From: an uncultured Verrucomicrobiota bacterium
GTDB lineage: Bacteria; Verrucomicrobiota; Verrucomicrobiae; Opitutales; Opitutaceae
Direction: 5' to 3'
Length of the DNA stretch: 9,916 bases
Assembly: GCA_946481225.1 (NCBI GenBank)
Contig: CAMLNJ010000066.1
Span: forward strand, 1-9,916
Shown here: positions 1 through 6,305 of the stretch, one piece after another
Numbering within the stretch: the stretch's first letter is position 1
Layout: every line of letters starts with the position of its first letter
Position numbers and translations under genes: made by a program
The notes under the pieces: generated by a model
Seen by the model: only the letters and a program-made list of their open reading frames with translations
Database searches by the model: none
What the model was told of the DNA's origin: nothing

Positions 1-1899
1 GAGGCGGTCCACGCGAAGCTGCGGCATCTGATCCGCGAGGGGATCGTGACCGGCCTGCGCATCGACCACATCGACGGGCTGCGCGATCCGGCCGGCTATC
101 TGGAGCGGCTCCAGGCGATGGCGCGCGAGGAAGGCGTGGCGGGCGAGGTTCCCTTTTCGGTCCATGTGGAAAAAATCCTCGCGGTCGGGGAGCCGCTGTC
201 GCGTTCGTGGGCGACCGAGGGGACGACCGGCTACGAGTTCGTCGAGCAGCTCGCCGGACTCCTGGTCGACTCGCGGCAGGAGTCGGCCTTCGACGCGATC
301 TACGCGGACTTCACCGGCGCGACGGGCGACTATCCGGAGACGGTGTTGCGCAACAAGCGGCTCGTGCTCGACGAGATGTTCGCGAACACGGTGCTCATGC
401 TCGCGCAGACCCTGAAGGATCACCTGCGCGTCGACCGGCGCTGGCGGGATTTCACGGTGATCGAGCTGGGATCGGCGATCCGCGCCCTGCTGGCGGGTTT
501 CGCCGTTTATCGCACCTATCGGAGAAAAGGGGGCCCGGCCGAGGGGAAGGATCGGGCGGAGATCGCCCAGGCGGCGCGCGCGGCGCTCGCCATCGATCCC
601 AGGATCGAGCCGGAGACGATCCACTTCGTGCGCGACGCGCTGCTTGGCGACTACCCGGAGGCGGGCGCCTTTCCGCCGCATCGGGACGCGATCAACGACT
701 GGGCGCTCACTTTTCAGCAATACACGGGCGCGGTGACGGCGAAGGCCGTCGAGGACACGAGCTACTACACCTACAATCGGCTCGTCGCGTTGAACGAGGT
801 CGGCGGCGATCCCGGCGTCTTCGGCAGGCCTGCGGAGGAGTTTCACCACGCGAACCGGCTGCGCCTCGAGCGCGCGCCGCGCATGCTGCTCGCGAGCTCG
901 ACCCACGACACGAAGATGAGCGAGGACGTGCGCGCGCGCCTGTTCGCGTTGTCCGAGATTCCGTGGGAATGGCGGGCTTGGCTGGAGGAGTGGCGCGAGC
1001 TCAACGCGCCGGCGAAGACGCGGATCGGCGAGCGCCTGGCGCCGGACGCGAACGAGGAGTATCGGCTGTATCAGATGCTGCTCGGCGCCTGGCCGGCGCC
1101 GCCCGGCGCGGAGAACGGCGTGTTTCGCGAACGAATCACAAGCCACCTGCGCAAGGCGGTGAGCGAGGCGAAGGTGAACACCTCGGTGCTGCATCCGAAC
1201 CAGGCGTGGCTGGAGGCCTGCGACCGCTTCGTGGAGGCCCTGCTCGATCCCCGGGGCGTGTTCCTGCGGCGCTTCCGGCCGGCGGCGGAACGGCTCGCCC
1301 GCCTCGGCATGGTGAACTCGCTCGCGCAGGTGGCGCTCAAGCTGACGGTGCCGGGCGTGCCGGACATCTACCAAGGCAACCAAGGCTGGGACTTCAGCCT
1401 GGTCGATCCGGACAACCGTCGCGCCGTCGATCATGCGGAGCTGCGCTTGCTCGCCGAGGAGACGGCGCGGGCGACGCCGGGCGACCTGCTCGCGCTCTGG
1501 CGAAGCGGAGGGATCAAGCTGGCGCTGACGCGGGCGTTGCTGCGCCTTCGCCGAGAACGGCCGGCGTTATTCGAGCGCGGCTCCTACGAGGCGCTCGAGA
1601 TGGAGGGCATGCTCGACGGACATGCGGTCGGGTTTCTGCGGAGCGAGGGCGAAGAACGCCTGCTCGTGCTGGTCCCGCGGCTGGTCGCTCATCTGGCATG
1701 GCCGCCGGTGGGCATGGTCTGGGACGAGACGCGGGCGCGCGCGGGGGGGGCCGGGGCCTTGGGCGGCGAATGGCGGAACGTCGCCACCGGAGTGATCGTG
1801 CGCGCCGGGAGCGACGGCATGATCCGCTTGAGCGACGCCTTCGCCGAGTGGCCGGTGGCGGTGTTGCATCAGGCCCCCGCGCGGAAAGAGGCGGCCTGA
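1..1899 (+). CDS. treY: Maltooligosyl trehalose synthase (TreY), 5' end missing
   Basis: TreY is a GH13-family enzyme that rearranges the reducing-end alpha-1,4 bond of a maltooligosaccharide to alpha,alpha-1,1; TreZ then releases trehalose. The frame is open from base 1, so only the C-terminal 632 residues are visible (the family is usually about 850-1000). Numbered on this fragment: the nucleophile motif GLRIDHIDGL has Asp22; VEKIL has the acid/base Glu57 and is followed by the TreY-typical GTTGYEF; STHDTK supplies the third catalytic Asp303; VPGVPDIYQG and LVDPDNRR near residues 451-475 are the family's C-terminal signature. After YQG this copy reads NQGWDF where TreY usually has an acidic residue (xELWD). 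The GTG at 46 is internal, not the start. The gene stops at 1897-1899, converging on the next gene. A treZ or glgX partner would be expected to the left but is not visible. Identification is firm. Confidence 0.96.
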   Translation, partial: EAVHAKLRHLIREGIVTGLRIDHIDGLRDPAGYLERLQAMAREEGVAGEVPFSVHVEKILAVGEPLSRSWATEGTTGYEFVEQLAGLLVDSRQESAFDAIYADFTGATGDYPETVLRNKRLVLDEMFANTVLMLAQTLKDHLRVDRRWRDFTVIELGSAIRALLAGFAVYRTYRRKGGPAEGKDRAEIAQAARAALAIDPRIEPETIHFVRDALLGDYPEAGAFPPHRDAINDWALTFQQYTGAVTAKAVEDTSYYTYNRLVALNEVGGDPGVFGRPAEEFHHANRLRLERAPRMLLASSTHDTKMSEDVRARLFALSEIPWEWRAWLEEWRELNAPAKTRIGERLAPDANEEYRLYQMLLGAWPAPPGAENGVFRERITSHLRKAVSEAKVNTSVLHPNQAWLEACDRFVEALLDPRGVFLRRFRPAAERLARLGMVNSLAQVALKLTVPGVPDIYQGNQGWDFSLVDPDNRRAVDHAELRLLAEETARATPGDLLALWRSGGIKLALTRALLRLRRERPALFERGSYEALEMEGMLDGHAVGFLRSEGEERLLVLVPRLVAHLAWPPVGMVWDETRARAGGAGALGGEWRNVATGVIVRAGSDGMIRLSDAFAEWPVAVLHQAPARKEAA

Positions 1900-1958
1900 T
1901 TAGGATCGACGGCGGAGGAAACCCGAGGGCGCACCAACGCCGCTCCACGGCGCGCGGA

Positions 1959-1984
1959 CGCCCGCCCCGGGAACGGAGCGGGCG
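1959..1984. terminator. Possible bidirectional terminator between convergent genes
   Basis: A 7-bp perfect inverted repeat (CGCCCGC / GCGGGCG) with a 12-base loop lies in the 113-base gap between the convergent ends of treY and the YciF-like gene. There is no T-tract on either side, so this is a candidate based on position and pairing only. Confidence 0.35.
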
Positions 1985-2012
1985 GCGTCGGCGGGGGCCG
2001 GCGGCATGGTCA

Positions 2013-2516
2013 TCAAACCGAGGACGCGGCGGCGGCCCCGGTGTTCACGCGGATTTCGGCGGCGCGGGACAGTTTTTCGTCCATCGCGGTTTCTTCGCCG
2101 AGGGTCTGGTCCAGGATGCGCGCCGCCTCGCCGTCACCGAGGCGGCGCGCGAAGGTGCGGGCGCTGCCGTAGCCGGCGATCTCGTAGTGTTCGATCTTCT
2201 GGGCGGCGACGATGAGCGCGGCGTCGAGGACCCGCGGGTCCGCTTTCTCCTGGATCGTTTCGCGGGTTTCGGCGACGAGGCCCCGCATGCCTTGGCAGGG
2301 TTTGCCCGCGGGCGTGGTTCCGAGGGCCGAGAAAAGCCGGGCGAGGCGCTGGAGCTGCCCCCGCGTTTCGACGAGGTGTTGTTCAAACAGCTTTCGGAGC
2401 TGCGGGTTTTGCGCCTCTTGGGCGAGGAGGGGCAGGGCGTCGAGGAGTTGTTGCTCCGCGTCGTGGAGATCGCGGAGTTCGTAGACGAGCAGGTCGTGCA
2501 GGGTGTCTAGGGACAT
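2013..2516 (-). CDS. YciF/DUF892-type ferritin-like protein
   Basis: A 167-residue protein matching the YciE/YciF (DUF892) ferritin-like family along its whole length. It opens with a helix containing YELRDLHDAEQQLL (residues 12-25). Then come FEQHLVET (44-51), GKPCQGMRGL (71-80, a conserved Cys74 typical of the family), the strongly conserved AAQKIEHYEIAGYG (104-117) and TLGEETAMDEKL (138-149). Glu21, Glu50, Glu109/His110/Glu112 and Glu142/Asp146 are the plausible metal-site residues. Family members are stress-induced four-helix-bundle proteins whose biochemical role is not settled. The ATG at 2514-2516 starts exactly at the conserved helix but has no Shine-Dalgarno sequence. The membrane-protein gene lies 39 bases upstream on the same strand, so the two are probably co-transcribed, with this gene second. 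Confidence 0.93.
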   Translation of the reverse strand: MSLDTLHDLLVYELRDLHDAEQQLLDALPLLAQEAQNPQLRKLFEQHLVETRGQLQRLARLFSALGTTPAGKPCQGMRGLVAETRETIQEKADPRVLDAALIVAAQKIEHYEIAGYGSARTFARRLGDGEAARILDQTLGEETAMDEKLSRAAEIRVNTGAAAASSV

Positions 2517-2555
2517 GGAGCGCGAAGGTTGGAAGTTGAAGAGCAGGCGAGGGGA

Positions 2556-2951
2556 TCAGTGGCTCGTGGCGGCCGGGGTGCGCGGCAGATGATGGTCGTC
2601 GACGCCGCCGAGCGCGGGGAGGCTTATCAAGGCGACACCGATCTCGAGCACGCCGACGACGAGGTGAGGGGCGACGACTCGATCCTCGAAGTCCATCAGC
2701 CATGGGCTGGCCGCGAGAAAGAGGCCGGAGATGACGTCGAGCCCCAGGTGGATCCGGTAGGGGATGAGCTTGGCGATGCTGAGCTCGTAGGCCGTAAAGA
2801 GGCTGTAGAGCAAAACGCCGCCGCCGACGATCCAGGCGGCGTTGCGAGCGGGTTCGTCATCGGCGAAGCCGAAGAGATAGGGAGCGATGATGAGCGCGAC
2901 CCCGATCACATAATCGAGGGTGGCGTGTGTGCGGCTGCTGATGTGTTTCAT
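2556..2951 (-). CDS. SPW-motif integral membrane protein
   Basis: A 131-residue protein with four predicted membrane helices, at about residues 14-30, 38-57, 69-88 and 94-113. Helix 1 ends in APYLFGF (23-29) and helix 3 in ASPWLMDF (81-88), the paired motif of the SPW-repeat family, small inner-membrane proteins of unknown function. The hydrophilic C-terminus is His-rich (DDHH near residue 117). The start at 2949-2951 gives a short basic N-terminus (MKHISSRTH) before the first helix and is the natural choice, although no Shine-Dalgarno is present. It sits directly upstream of the YciF-like gene and is probably the first gene of that pair. Family assignment rests on the motif and topology; no activity can be assigned. 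Confidence 0.85.
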   Translation of the reverse strand: MKHISSRTHATLDYVIGVALIIAPYLFGFADDEPARNAAWIVGGGVLLYSLFTAYELSIAKLIPYRIHLGLDVISGLFLAASPWLMDFEDRVVAPHLVVGVLEIGVALISLPALGGVDDHHLPRTPAATSH

Positions 2952-2977
2952 GGCGATACATGGGGTTGGGTCTTGGA

Positions 2978-2997
2978 GGCGGGCGTTTCAGCCCGCC
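2978..2997. repeat. Short GC hairpin resembling a dispersed extragenic palindrome
   Basis: GGCGGGC, a 6-base loop GTTTCA, then GCCCGCC: a perfect 7-bp stem. It lies 27 bases upstream of the SPW-protein start codon, so it could lie in the leader or be a REP-like genome repeat. Only one copy occurs in this window, so repetitiveness cannot be shown here. Confidence 0.35.
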
Positions 2998-3536
2998 GGT
3001 TCTGGCTCGCGCTTGTCCTCCGGACGAAGGCGTCGGGGGGGGCGCAGGAAAGATGCAGCGTCGCAGGCGAGGCGGGGGCGGATGGGAGGCCGTGCTGTCG
3101 TCGGGCGTTTGTCTTTGGGGCGGGTGGTCCCGGGCGCGCTTTCGAGGCCGTGCGTGCCCGCGGTGGCGAACGACGCGATGCGGGCCGGCTTCGCGAGCGG
3201 CGCCGCGGGCGTGGATCGGAGTTCTCCGTTTTGGTTGAACATCGTGGCCCCAAGGTAGCACCGGCGGGGCTCGGTGGAGATAGGGGCCGCGAGGACGCAA
3301 GAGCTGGGGACGCGGCTCGGTCGCGTCGGTGATCCAGGCCGAAGGGGGGCGACGAGGGAAACGACCAGGCTGGGTGGGACGCCGGCCCTAGCATCGCCGG
3401 GACGGCCGCGTCCGGGCGCCGACCCGAGGAGAGTTTCGCGGTTTTGCGAGCGGGTGCCCAGGCCTGCGCGCGACCTGCTCATGCGCAGGGCGATGCGGCA
3501 AAGGCGGAGAGAGGCGGCGAGGACGCGATCAGGGGG

Positions 3537-3559
3537 CTCCGGGGGGGCTCGCCCCGGAG
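3537..3559 (-). terminator. Candidate terminator of the diiron-protein gene
   Basis: A perfect 8-bp stem (CTCCGGGG / CCCCGGAG) with a 7-base loop begins 8 bases past the stop codon of the minus-strand diiron-protein gene. Position and stability suit a terminator, but the following sequence on the minus strand is C-rich rather than T-rich, so Rho-independent function is uncertain. Confidence 0.4.
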
Positions 3560-3567
3560 GAAAGTCT

Positions 3568-4449
3568 TTAGGAGAAAGTGCGGGCACCGGGGTGTGGACG
3601 AGCCGGGCGGGCGGTGGCGGGATGGAGCGCGCGGATGGCGCGGGTGGCGCGCCGGAAGCGACGGAGGAGCCGGCGGAGGAAGGCGGCCAGACCGAGCGAG
3701 GCAAGGACGGGGCGGTGCGCGCGGTAGACGGTCAATGCGGCGCCGGTGAGCAGGGCGCCTTGGAGGTGTTCGCGAAACCGCCGGGCCGGGAGCGTGAGGG
3801 CGCTTTCGAGGCGGGCGATACGCTCCACCTGGAATCGGATGTGGGCGAACTCGTCGTGGATGAGTTTGTCGCAGACGCGCCGCAGGACGGGGTGTCCGGT
3901 GGAGGCGCGAAGGCGAGGGTAGTATTCCTGAGCCAGGAGCTCGGCGGCGAGGAGCACGCGGCTCTCCCACGCGAGGTCGCCGAAGGCGCGGACGCGCCGG
4001 AAAACGGCGTCGGAAAAAACGTCGGCTCGCGAGCGGATGCCGGCGCCGTTCATGAAGCGGAGGAGGAGGGCGGAGTGCTCGTTTTCCTCGCGCACGAAAA
4101 GGACCGAGGCCTCGTGAAAGGCGGGGTCGCGGTGTTCGAGCGAGAAGAGCGAGGAGAGCCGGAGATAATCGCGCGCTTCCGACGATTCGCCGCGCTGGAA
4201 TTCGGCGACGGATGAGGCGATCCGTCGATGCTCCTCCGGCGAGAGGGCGGCGGGCGCGTCCCAAGGGATGCGCCAGTCGCGGGCGCGGCTTGCGCGAAAA
4301 TGCTCGACCCAGCGGTCGGTGGCTCCGCGGGGCGGCGGCGAGACAAACGGGAGACGGGCGGCGTGCTGGGAACCGGCCGGAGGGGACGGGGCTGTCGTCG
4401 GCGAGGCGGAAGGGATGGACGAAGAGGAGCGGGAGGGGATGGATCTCAT
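3568..4449 (-). CDS. Ferritin-like diiron-carboxylate protein, function unassigned
   Basis: A 293-residue protein with the metal-ligand pattern of the ferritin-like superfamily in its middle half. Glu88 lies in EFQRGESSEARDYL, REENEH gives Glu122-x-x-His125, the third helix AAELLAQEYY carries Glu170/Glu175, and IHDEFAH gives Glu200-x-x-His203. That is the E...ExxH...E...ExxH signature of a four-helix di-iron site, typical of oxidases, oxygenases and iron- or peroxide-handling proteins. It shares no evident sequence with the YciF-like neighbour, so it is a second, independent diiron fold. The first ~43 residues are Ser/Pro-rich and probably disordered. The last ~50 are Arg/Pro-rich after a hydrophobic stretch (ALLTGAALTVY), perhaps a membrane- or nucleic-acid-associating tail. 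The ATG at 4447-4449 has no Shine-Dalgarno. There is no other in-frame Met before residue 133, inside the core, so the true start could be a nearby non-ATG codon. Superfamily confident; substrate unknown. Confidence 0.85.
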   Translation of the reverse strand: MRSIPSRSSSSIPSASPTTAPSPPAGSQHAARLPFVSPPPRGATDRWVEHFRASRARDWRIPWDAPAALSPEEHRRIASSVAEFQRGESSEARDYLRLSSLFSLEHRDPAFHEASVLFVREENEHSALLLRFMNGAGIRSRADVFSDAVFRRVRAFGDLAWESRVLLAAELLAQEYYPRLRASTGHPVLRRVCDKLIHDEFAHIRFQVERIARLESALTLPARRFREHLQGALLTGAALTVYRAHRPVLASLGLAAFLRRLLRRFRRATRAIRALHPATARPARPHPGARTFS

Positions 4450-4553
4450 GCGCCGATGGTGGCGAGGGCGCGTGAACCCCGGATGAAGCGGGCGTGAATT
4501 GGCGATGAATTGAACGCCGACGGAGGCGTCCGGCGGCGCGGGGCGGAATCGAA

Positions 4554-4579
4554 CCCCGGGGCGTGAGCCGGCCCCGGGG
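4554..4579 (-). terminator. Candidate terminator of the hsp20 gene
   Basis: A perfect 9-bp stem (CCCCGGGGC / GCCCCGGGG) with an 8-base loop lies 21 bases past the hsp20 stop and is followed on the minus strand by TTCGATT. Each arm is itself an 8-base palindrome, so alternative pairing is possible. It would separate hsp20 from the diiron-protein gene just downstream. Confidence 0.5.
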
Positions 4580-4600
4580 GAGGGAGGCGCCCAAGGGGCT

Positions 4601-4990
4601 TTAACCGGCGGCGACGGCGGCCGGCACGGCGACCCGTTTGGGAATGCGCAGGCCGAGGACGCCGTCGGCCAGCTCTGCGCTGAGCGCCGCGTAGTCGAGC
4701 TCGCGGCCGAGCCGGAGGCGGAGCTCGTAGTCGCGCTGGGCGTGCTCGAGGTGGGCGGCGGCGAAGTTGACCCGCACGACGTGGCTCTTGCGGCCGATCA
4801 CCACGAGGTCCGGGCCGCGAACGACGATCTCCACGCCGGCGGCATCGACTCCCGGCAGGAAGACGGCGAGGGCCACCGCGTCGTCGTGCTGCTCGCAATC
4901 GTAGTGCGGGCTGCGCGTCTCGCCGAGGGCGGGAATGGCGCGGCCCGGGCGACGGTTGCTGGTCAGCGTGGGCGGAAGGATCGTGTTCAT
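4601..4990 (-). CDS. Small heat shock protein, Hsp20/alpha-crystallin family
   Basis: A 129-residue ATP-independent holdase of the cytoplasm that binds unfolding proteins as oligomers. The alpha-crystallin domain runs from about residue 28 (PHYDCEQHDDAVALAVFLPG) to about residue 117. It has the family features: LPGVD after strand 3, the middle segment EIVVRGPDLVVIG, and the closing A-x-x-x-DGVL-x-L-x-IPK. The short tail after IPK contains Val-Ala-Val, which could serve as the I/V-x-I/V oligomer-locking motif. The N-terminal arm is short (~27 residues). The ATG at 4988-4990 was preferred over an upstream in-frame GTG at 5084-5086 because the extra 32 residues look like translated leader (Pro/Ser-rich). 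Neither start has a Shine-Dalgarno. The gene diverges from the Hsp33 gene across ~500 bases, so two holdase genes read outward from one region. Confidence 0.93.
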   Translation of the reverse strand: MNTILPPTLTSNRRPGRAIPALGETRSPHYDCEQHDDAVALAVFLPGVDAAGVEIVVRGPDLVVIGRKSHVVRVNFAAAHLEHAQRDYELRLRLGRELDYAALSAELADGVLGLRIPKRVAVPAAVAAG

Positions 4991-5043
4991 GGCGGAAAGG
5001 ACGGAAAAGGGAGAAGGGGGTGAAGGGACGGATGGGATGGCTG
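4991..5043 (-). other. Pyrimidine-rich leader of hsp20
   Basis: Read on the minus strand, the ~50 bases before the hsp20 ATG are almost entirely C and T (runs such as CCCTTCACCCCCTTCTCCC), ending TTTCCGCC-ATG. There is no purine-rich ribosome-binding site. It could be an SD-independent translation-initiation leader, or part of an N-terminal extension if the GTG at 5086 is used. Confidence 0.4.
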
Positions 5044-5486
5044 GAGTGAACAAAGCCCGAAACGCGGGCCGTCTGTCGGAAGCCACAAAAGACCGGTCGG
5101 GCCTCGTGGCGGGCCGCCGGGAGCGAGAGTCTTGTCTCAGGGAGCGAGCGCGCTTTTGAGGTGGCGCGTGCTCAGACTCGTCGGCCCGGAGCGGCCGGCT
5201 GGTGTTTTTGGCACCAGCGGCATTGACGGCCTTGCATCATGGCGGCGGAACGCTTCGCGGACTTCGTGATCGAAGCTCCGGAGCGGTGGGCGGCCGAGAT
5301 GGAGGAGGAGGACGTCATTTGGTTTGTGTTGAGTTCAGCATGCACAACGCAGGCCTCGTGCCAAGCGCGGTGTTCGATTTGCGACGTTAAGAATTCGTGT
5401 CGGCGGAAATGCGGCCAAAGCATCGGAGGAGGCTTGTTTTCCGCGTTGGACAAGCGGCCGCAGGTGTTTCTCCGTGTGTGCTTTTC
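5044..5486. other. Divergent intergenic region between hsp20 and the Hsp33 gene
   Basis: About 440 bases that must hold the promoters of both divergent chaperone transcripts. No confident -35/-10 pair, sigma-32-type promoter or CIRCE-like inverted repeat was recognised. Base composition falls noticeably in about 5310-5400. A hairpin sits at 5195-5220. Reading frames crossing this stretch (plus strand from 5239, minus strand 5172-5317, and the GTG at 5397) begin plausibly but lose protein-like character and look like chance frames. Confidence 0.5.
5195..5220. repeat. Hairpin in the chaperone intergenic region
   Basis: GCTGGTG, a 7-base loop TTTTTGG, then CACCAGC: a perfect 7-bp stem, extendable by CC/GG after one bulged base. 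There is no T-tract on either side. It could be a leader structure, an operator-like palindrome, or the terminator of a gene now lost. Confidence 0.35.
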
Positions 5487-6305
5487 ATGGCCGAATCCAC
5501 TCCAGTCGATCCCGCCGAGCCTGGTCTCGAAGTGCGCACCTACTTCGTGCGGCGACGCAACGCGCTCGTGGCGCGCGCGAATTTGTCGGATCTCTATGTC
5601 GATTACTATCTGCACCTCGGGAAGCACGGGGTGAAGCCGGCCGAGGCGCACGACGCGCTGTTCAAGCGGGCGTTGGCGGCCTTCGTGCTCCATTGCGCCT
5701 CGCGTCCTTGGAACGAGATGACGGCGTGGACGATCAACATCCAGGAGCCGCGGGTGAACCTGTTCCTCACCGGCGACAACGAGGTCGGCGCGGTGACGGG
5801 CCGGATCTTCGACCAGGACGTGAAGGAGTTTCCGGAGAACCTGTTCTACTCGGACGTGGTGCGGGGCCGACAGCCGAAGCGCCGCAGCGTGGTGTCTTTC
5901 GCGGGTTCGGATCCGATCATCGGGATGGAGACCTTCTATGCGCGCAGCGAGCAGCGCCCGGTGCGTTTTTTCCAGCTAGCGGAAGAGGAGTTCGCGCTTG
6001 TGAGCGAGCATCCGGATTGCGACCAGGCCTGGTTCGCCGCGCTCGACGTCGACGCGGTGCGGAAACTCGTTCCCGGCTCGGAGGGCGGAACGGAGCAGGT
6101 CACGGAGATGGAAAAGCGCGTTTGCCGCTGGCATTGCGGATGCAACCAGGACCGCATGCTCGAGGTGCTCGCGCCGGTGATGAAACAGGACCCCGAGGGG
6201 CTGTTTGGGGAGTCCAGCGTGATCACGATCCAATGTCCGCGCTGCGCGGCCCGGCACGCGGTGACGCGCGAGGCGTTGGAGGCCTACGTGGCGGGGCATC
6301 CGTGA
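5487..6305 (+). CDS. hslO: Hsp33-family redox-regulated chaperone
   Basis: A 272-residue cytoplasmic holdase. In the known family, a zinc-binding four-Cys switch near the C-terminus forms disulfides on oxidative stress, unfolds and activates the chaperone. The core shows PRVNLFLTGDNEVGAVTGRI (about residues 88-107), the GRQPKRR/VSFAG region and YARSEQRPVRFFQ, which corresponds to the YFxxSEQLPT segment of E. coli Hsp33. The switch is complete: Cys217-Gly-Cys219 and, 31 residues later, Cys250-Pro-Arg-Cys253. An extra Cys213 four residues before the pair (CRWHCGC) is not part of the canonical motif. The ATG at 5487 was chosen over the GTG at 5397, which would add 30 Arg-rich residues unlike the family; no Shine-Dalgarno is seen. 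It is the first gene of a four-gene run, and its TGA overlaps the GTG of pnuC. Confidence 0.93.
   Translation: MAESTPVDPAEPGLEVRTYFVRRRNALVARANLSDLYVDYYLHLGKHGVKPAEAHDALFKRALAAFVLHCASRPWNEMTAWTINIQEPRVNLFLTGDNEVGAVTGRIFDQDVKEFPENLFYSDVVRGRQPKRRSVVSFAGSDPIIGMETFYARSEQRPVRFFQLAEEEFALVSEHPDCDQAWFAALDVDAVRKLVPGSEGGTEQVTEMEKRVCRWHCGCNQDRMLEVLAPVMKQDPEGLFGESSVITIQCPRCAARHAVTREALEAYVAGHP

Larger units (their letters stand above)
2952..3567. other. 616-base stretch with no convincing gene
   Basis: This gap lies between the upstream end of the SPW-protein gene and the 3' end of the diiron-protein gene. All open frames here translate to Arg/Pro/Gly-rich, low-complexity sequence, as expected from high-GC non-coding DNA. 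It holds two hairpins, listed separately (2978-2997 and 3537-3559). It presumably also carries the promoter of the SPW/YciF pair near its left end, but no convincing -35/-10 pair was found. An 84-codon minus-strand frame (2988-3242) is the only one with a protein-like beginning and is treated as a finding, not a gene. Confidence 0.6.

Noticed and set aside
207..2510. Long plus-strand open frame overlapping treY and the YciF-like gene
   Set aside because: Its translation is Arg/Gly/Ala-rich without domains and it overlaps two well-supported genes; it is a high-GC shadow frame.
2529..4215. Two long plus-strand frames (2529-3332 and 3274-4215) opposite the SPW and diiron genes
   Set aside because: They are antisense to recognisable proteins and their translations are low-complexity Gly/Glu/Arg sequence.
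4535..4562. tRNA/tmRNA T-arm look-alike (GGGGTTCGATTCC on the minus strand) next to the hsp20 terminator
   Set aside because: The T-stem does not pair properly, and no matching acceptor strand, D-arm or anticodon arm is found at the right distance; the motif is part of the terminator tail.
3479..4594. 371-codon minus-strand frame overlapping the diiron gene
   Set aside because: Almost entirely Arg/Pro; it is a shifted frame of the gene with the intact E/ExxH motifs.
5397..5486. Upstream GTG start that would extend Hsp33 by 30 residues
   Set aside because: The extension is Arg-rich and unlike the family N-terminus; the ATG at 5487 gives a normal length.
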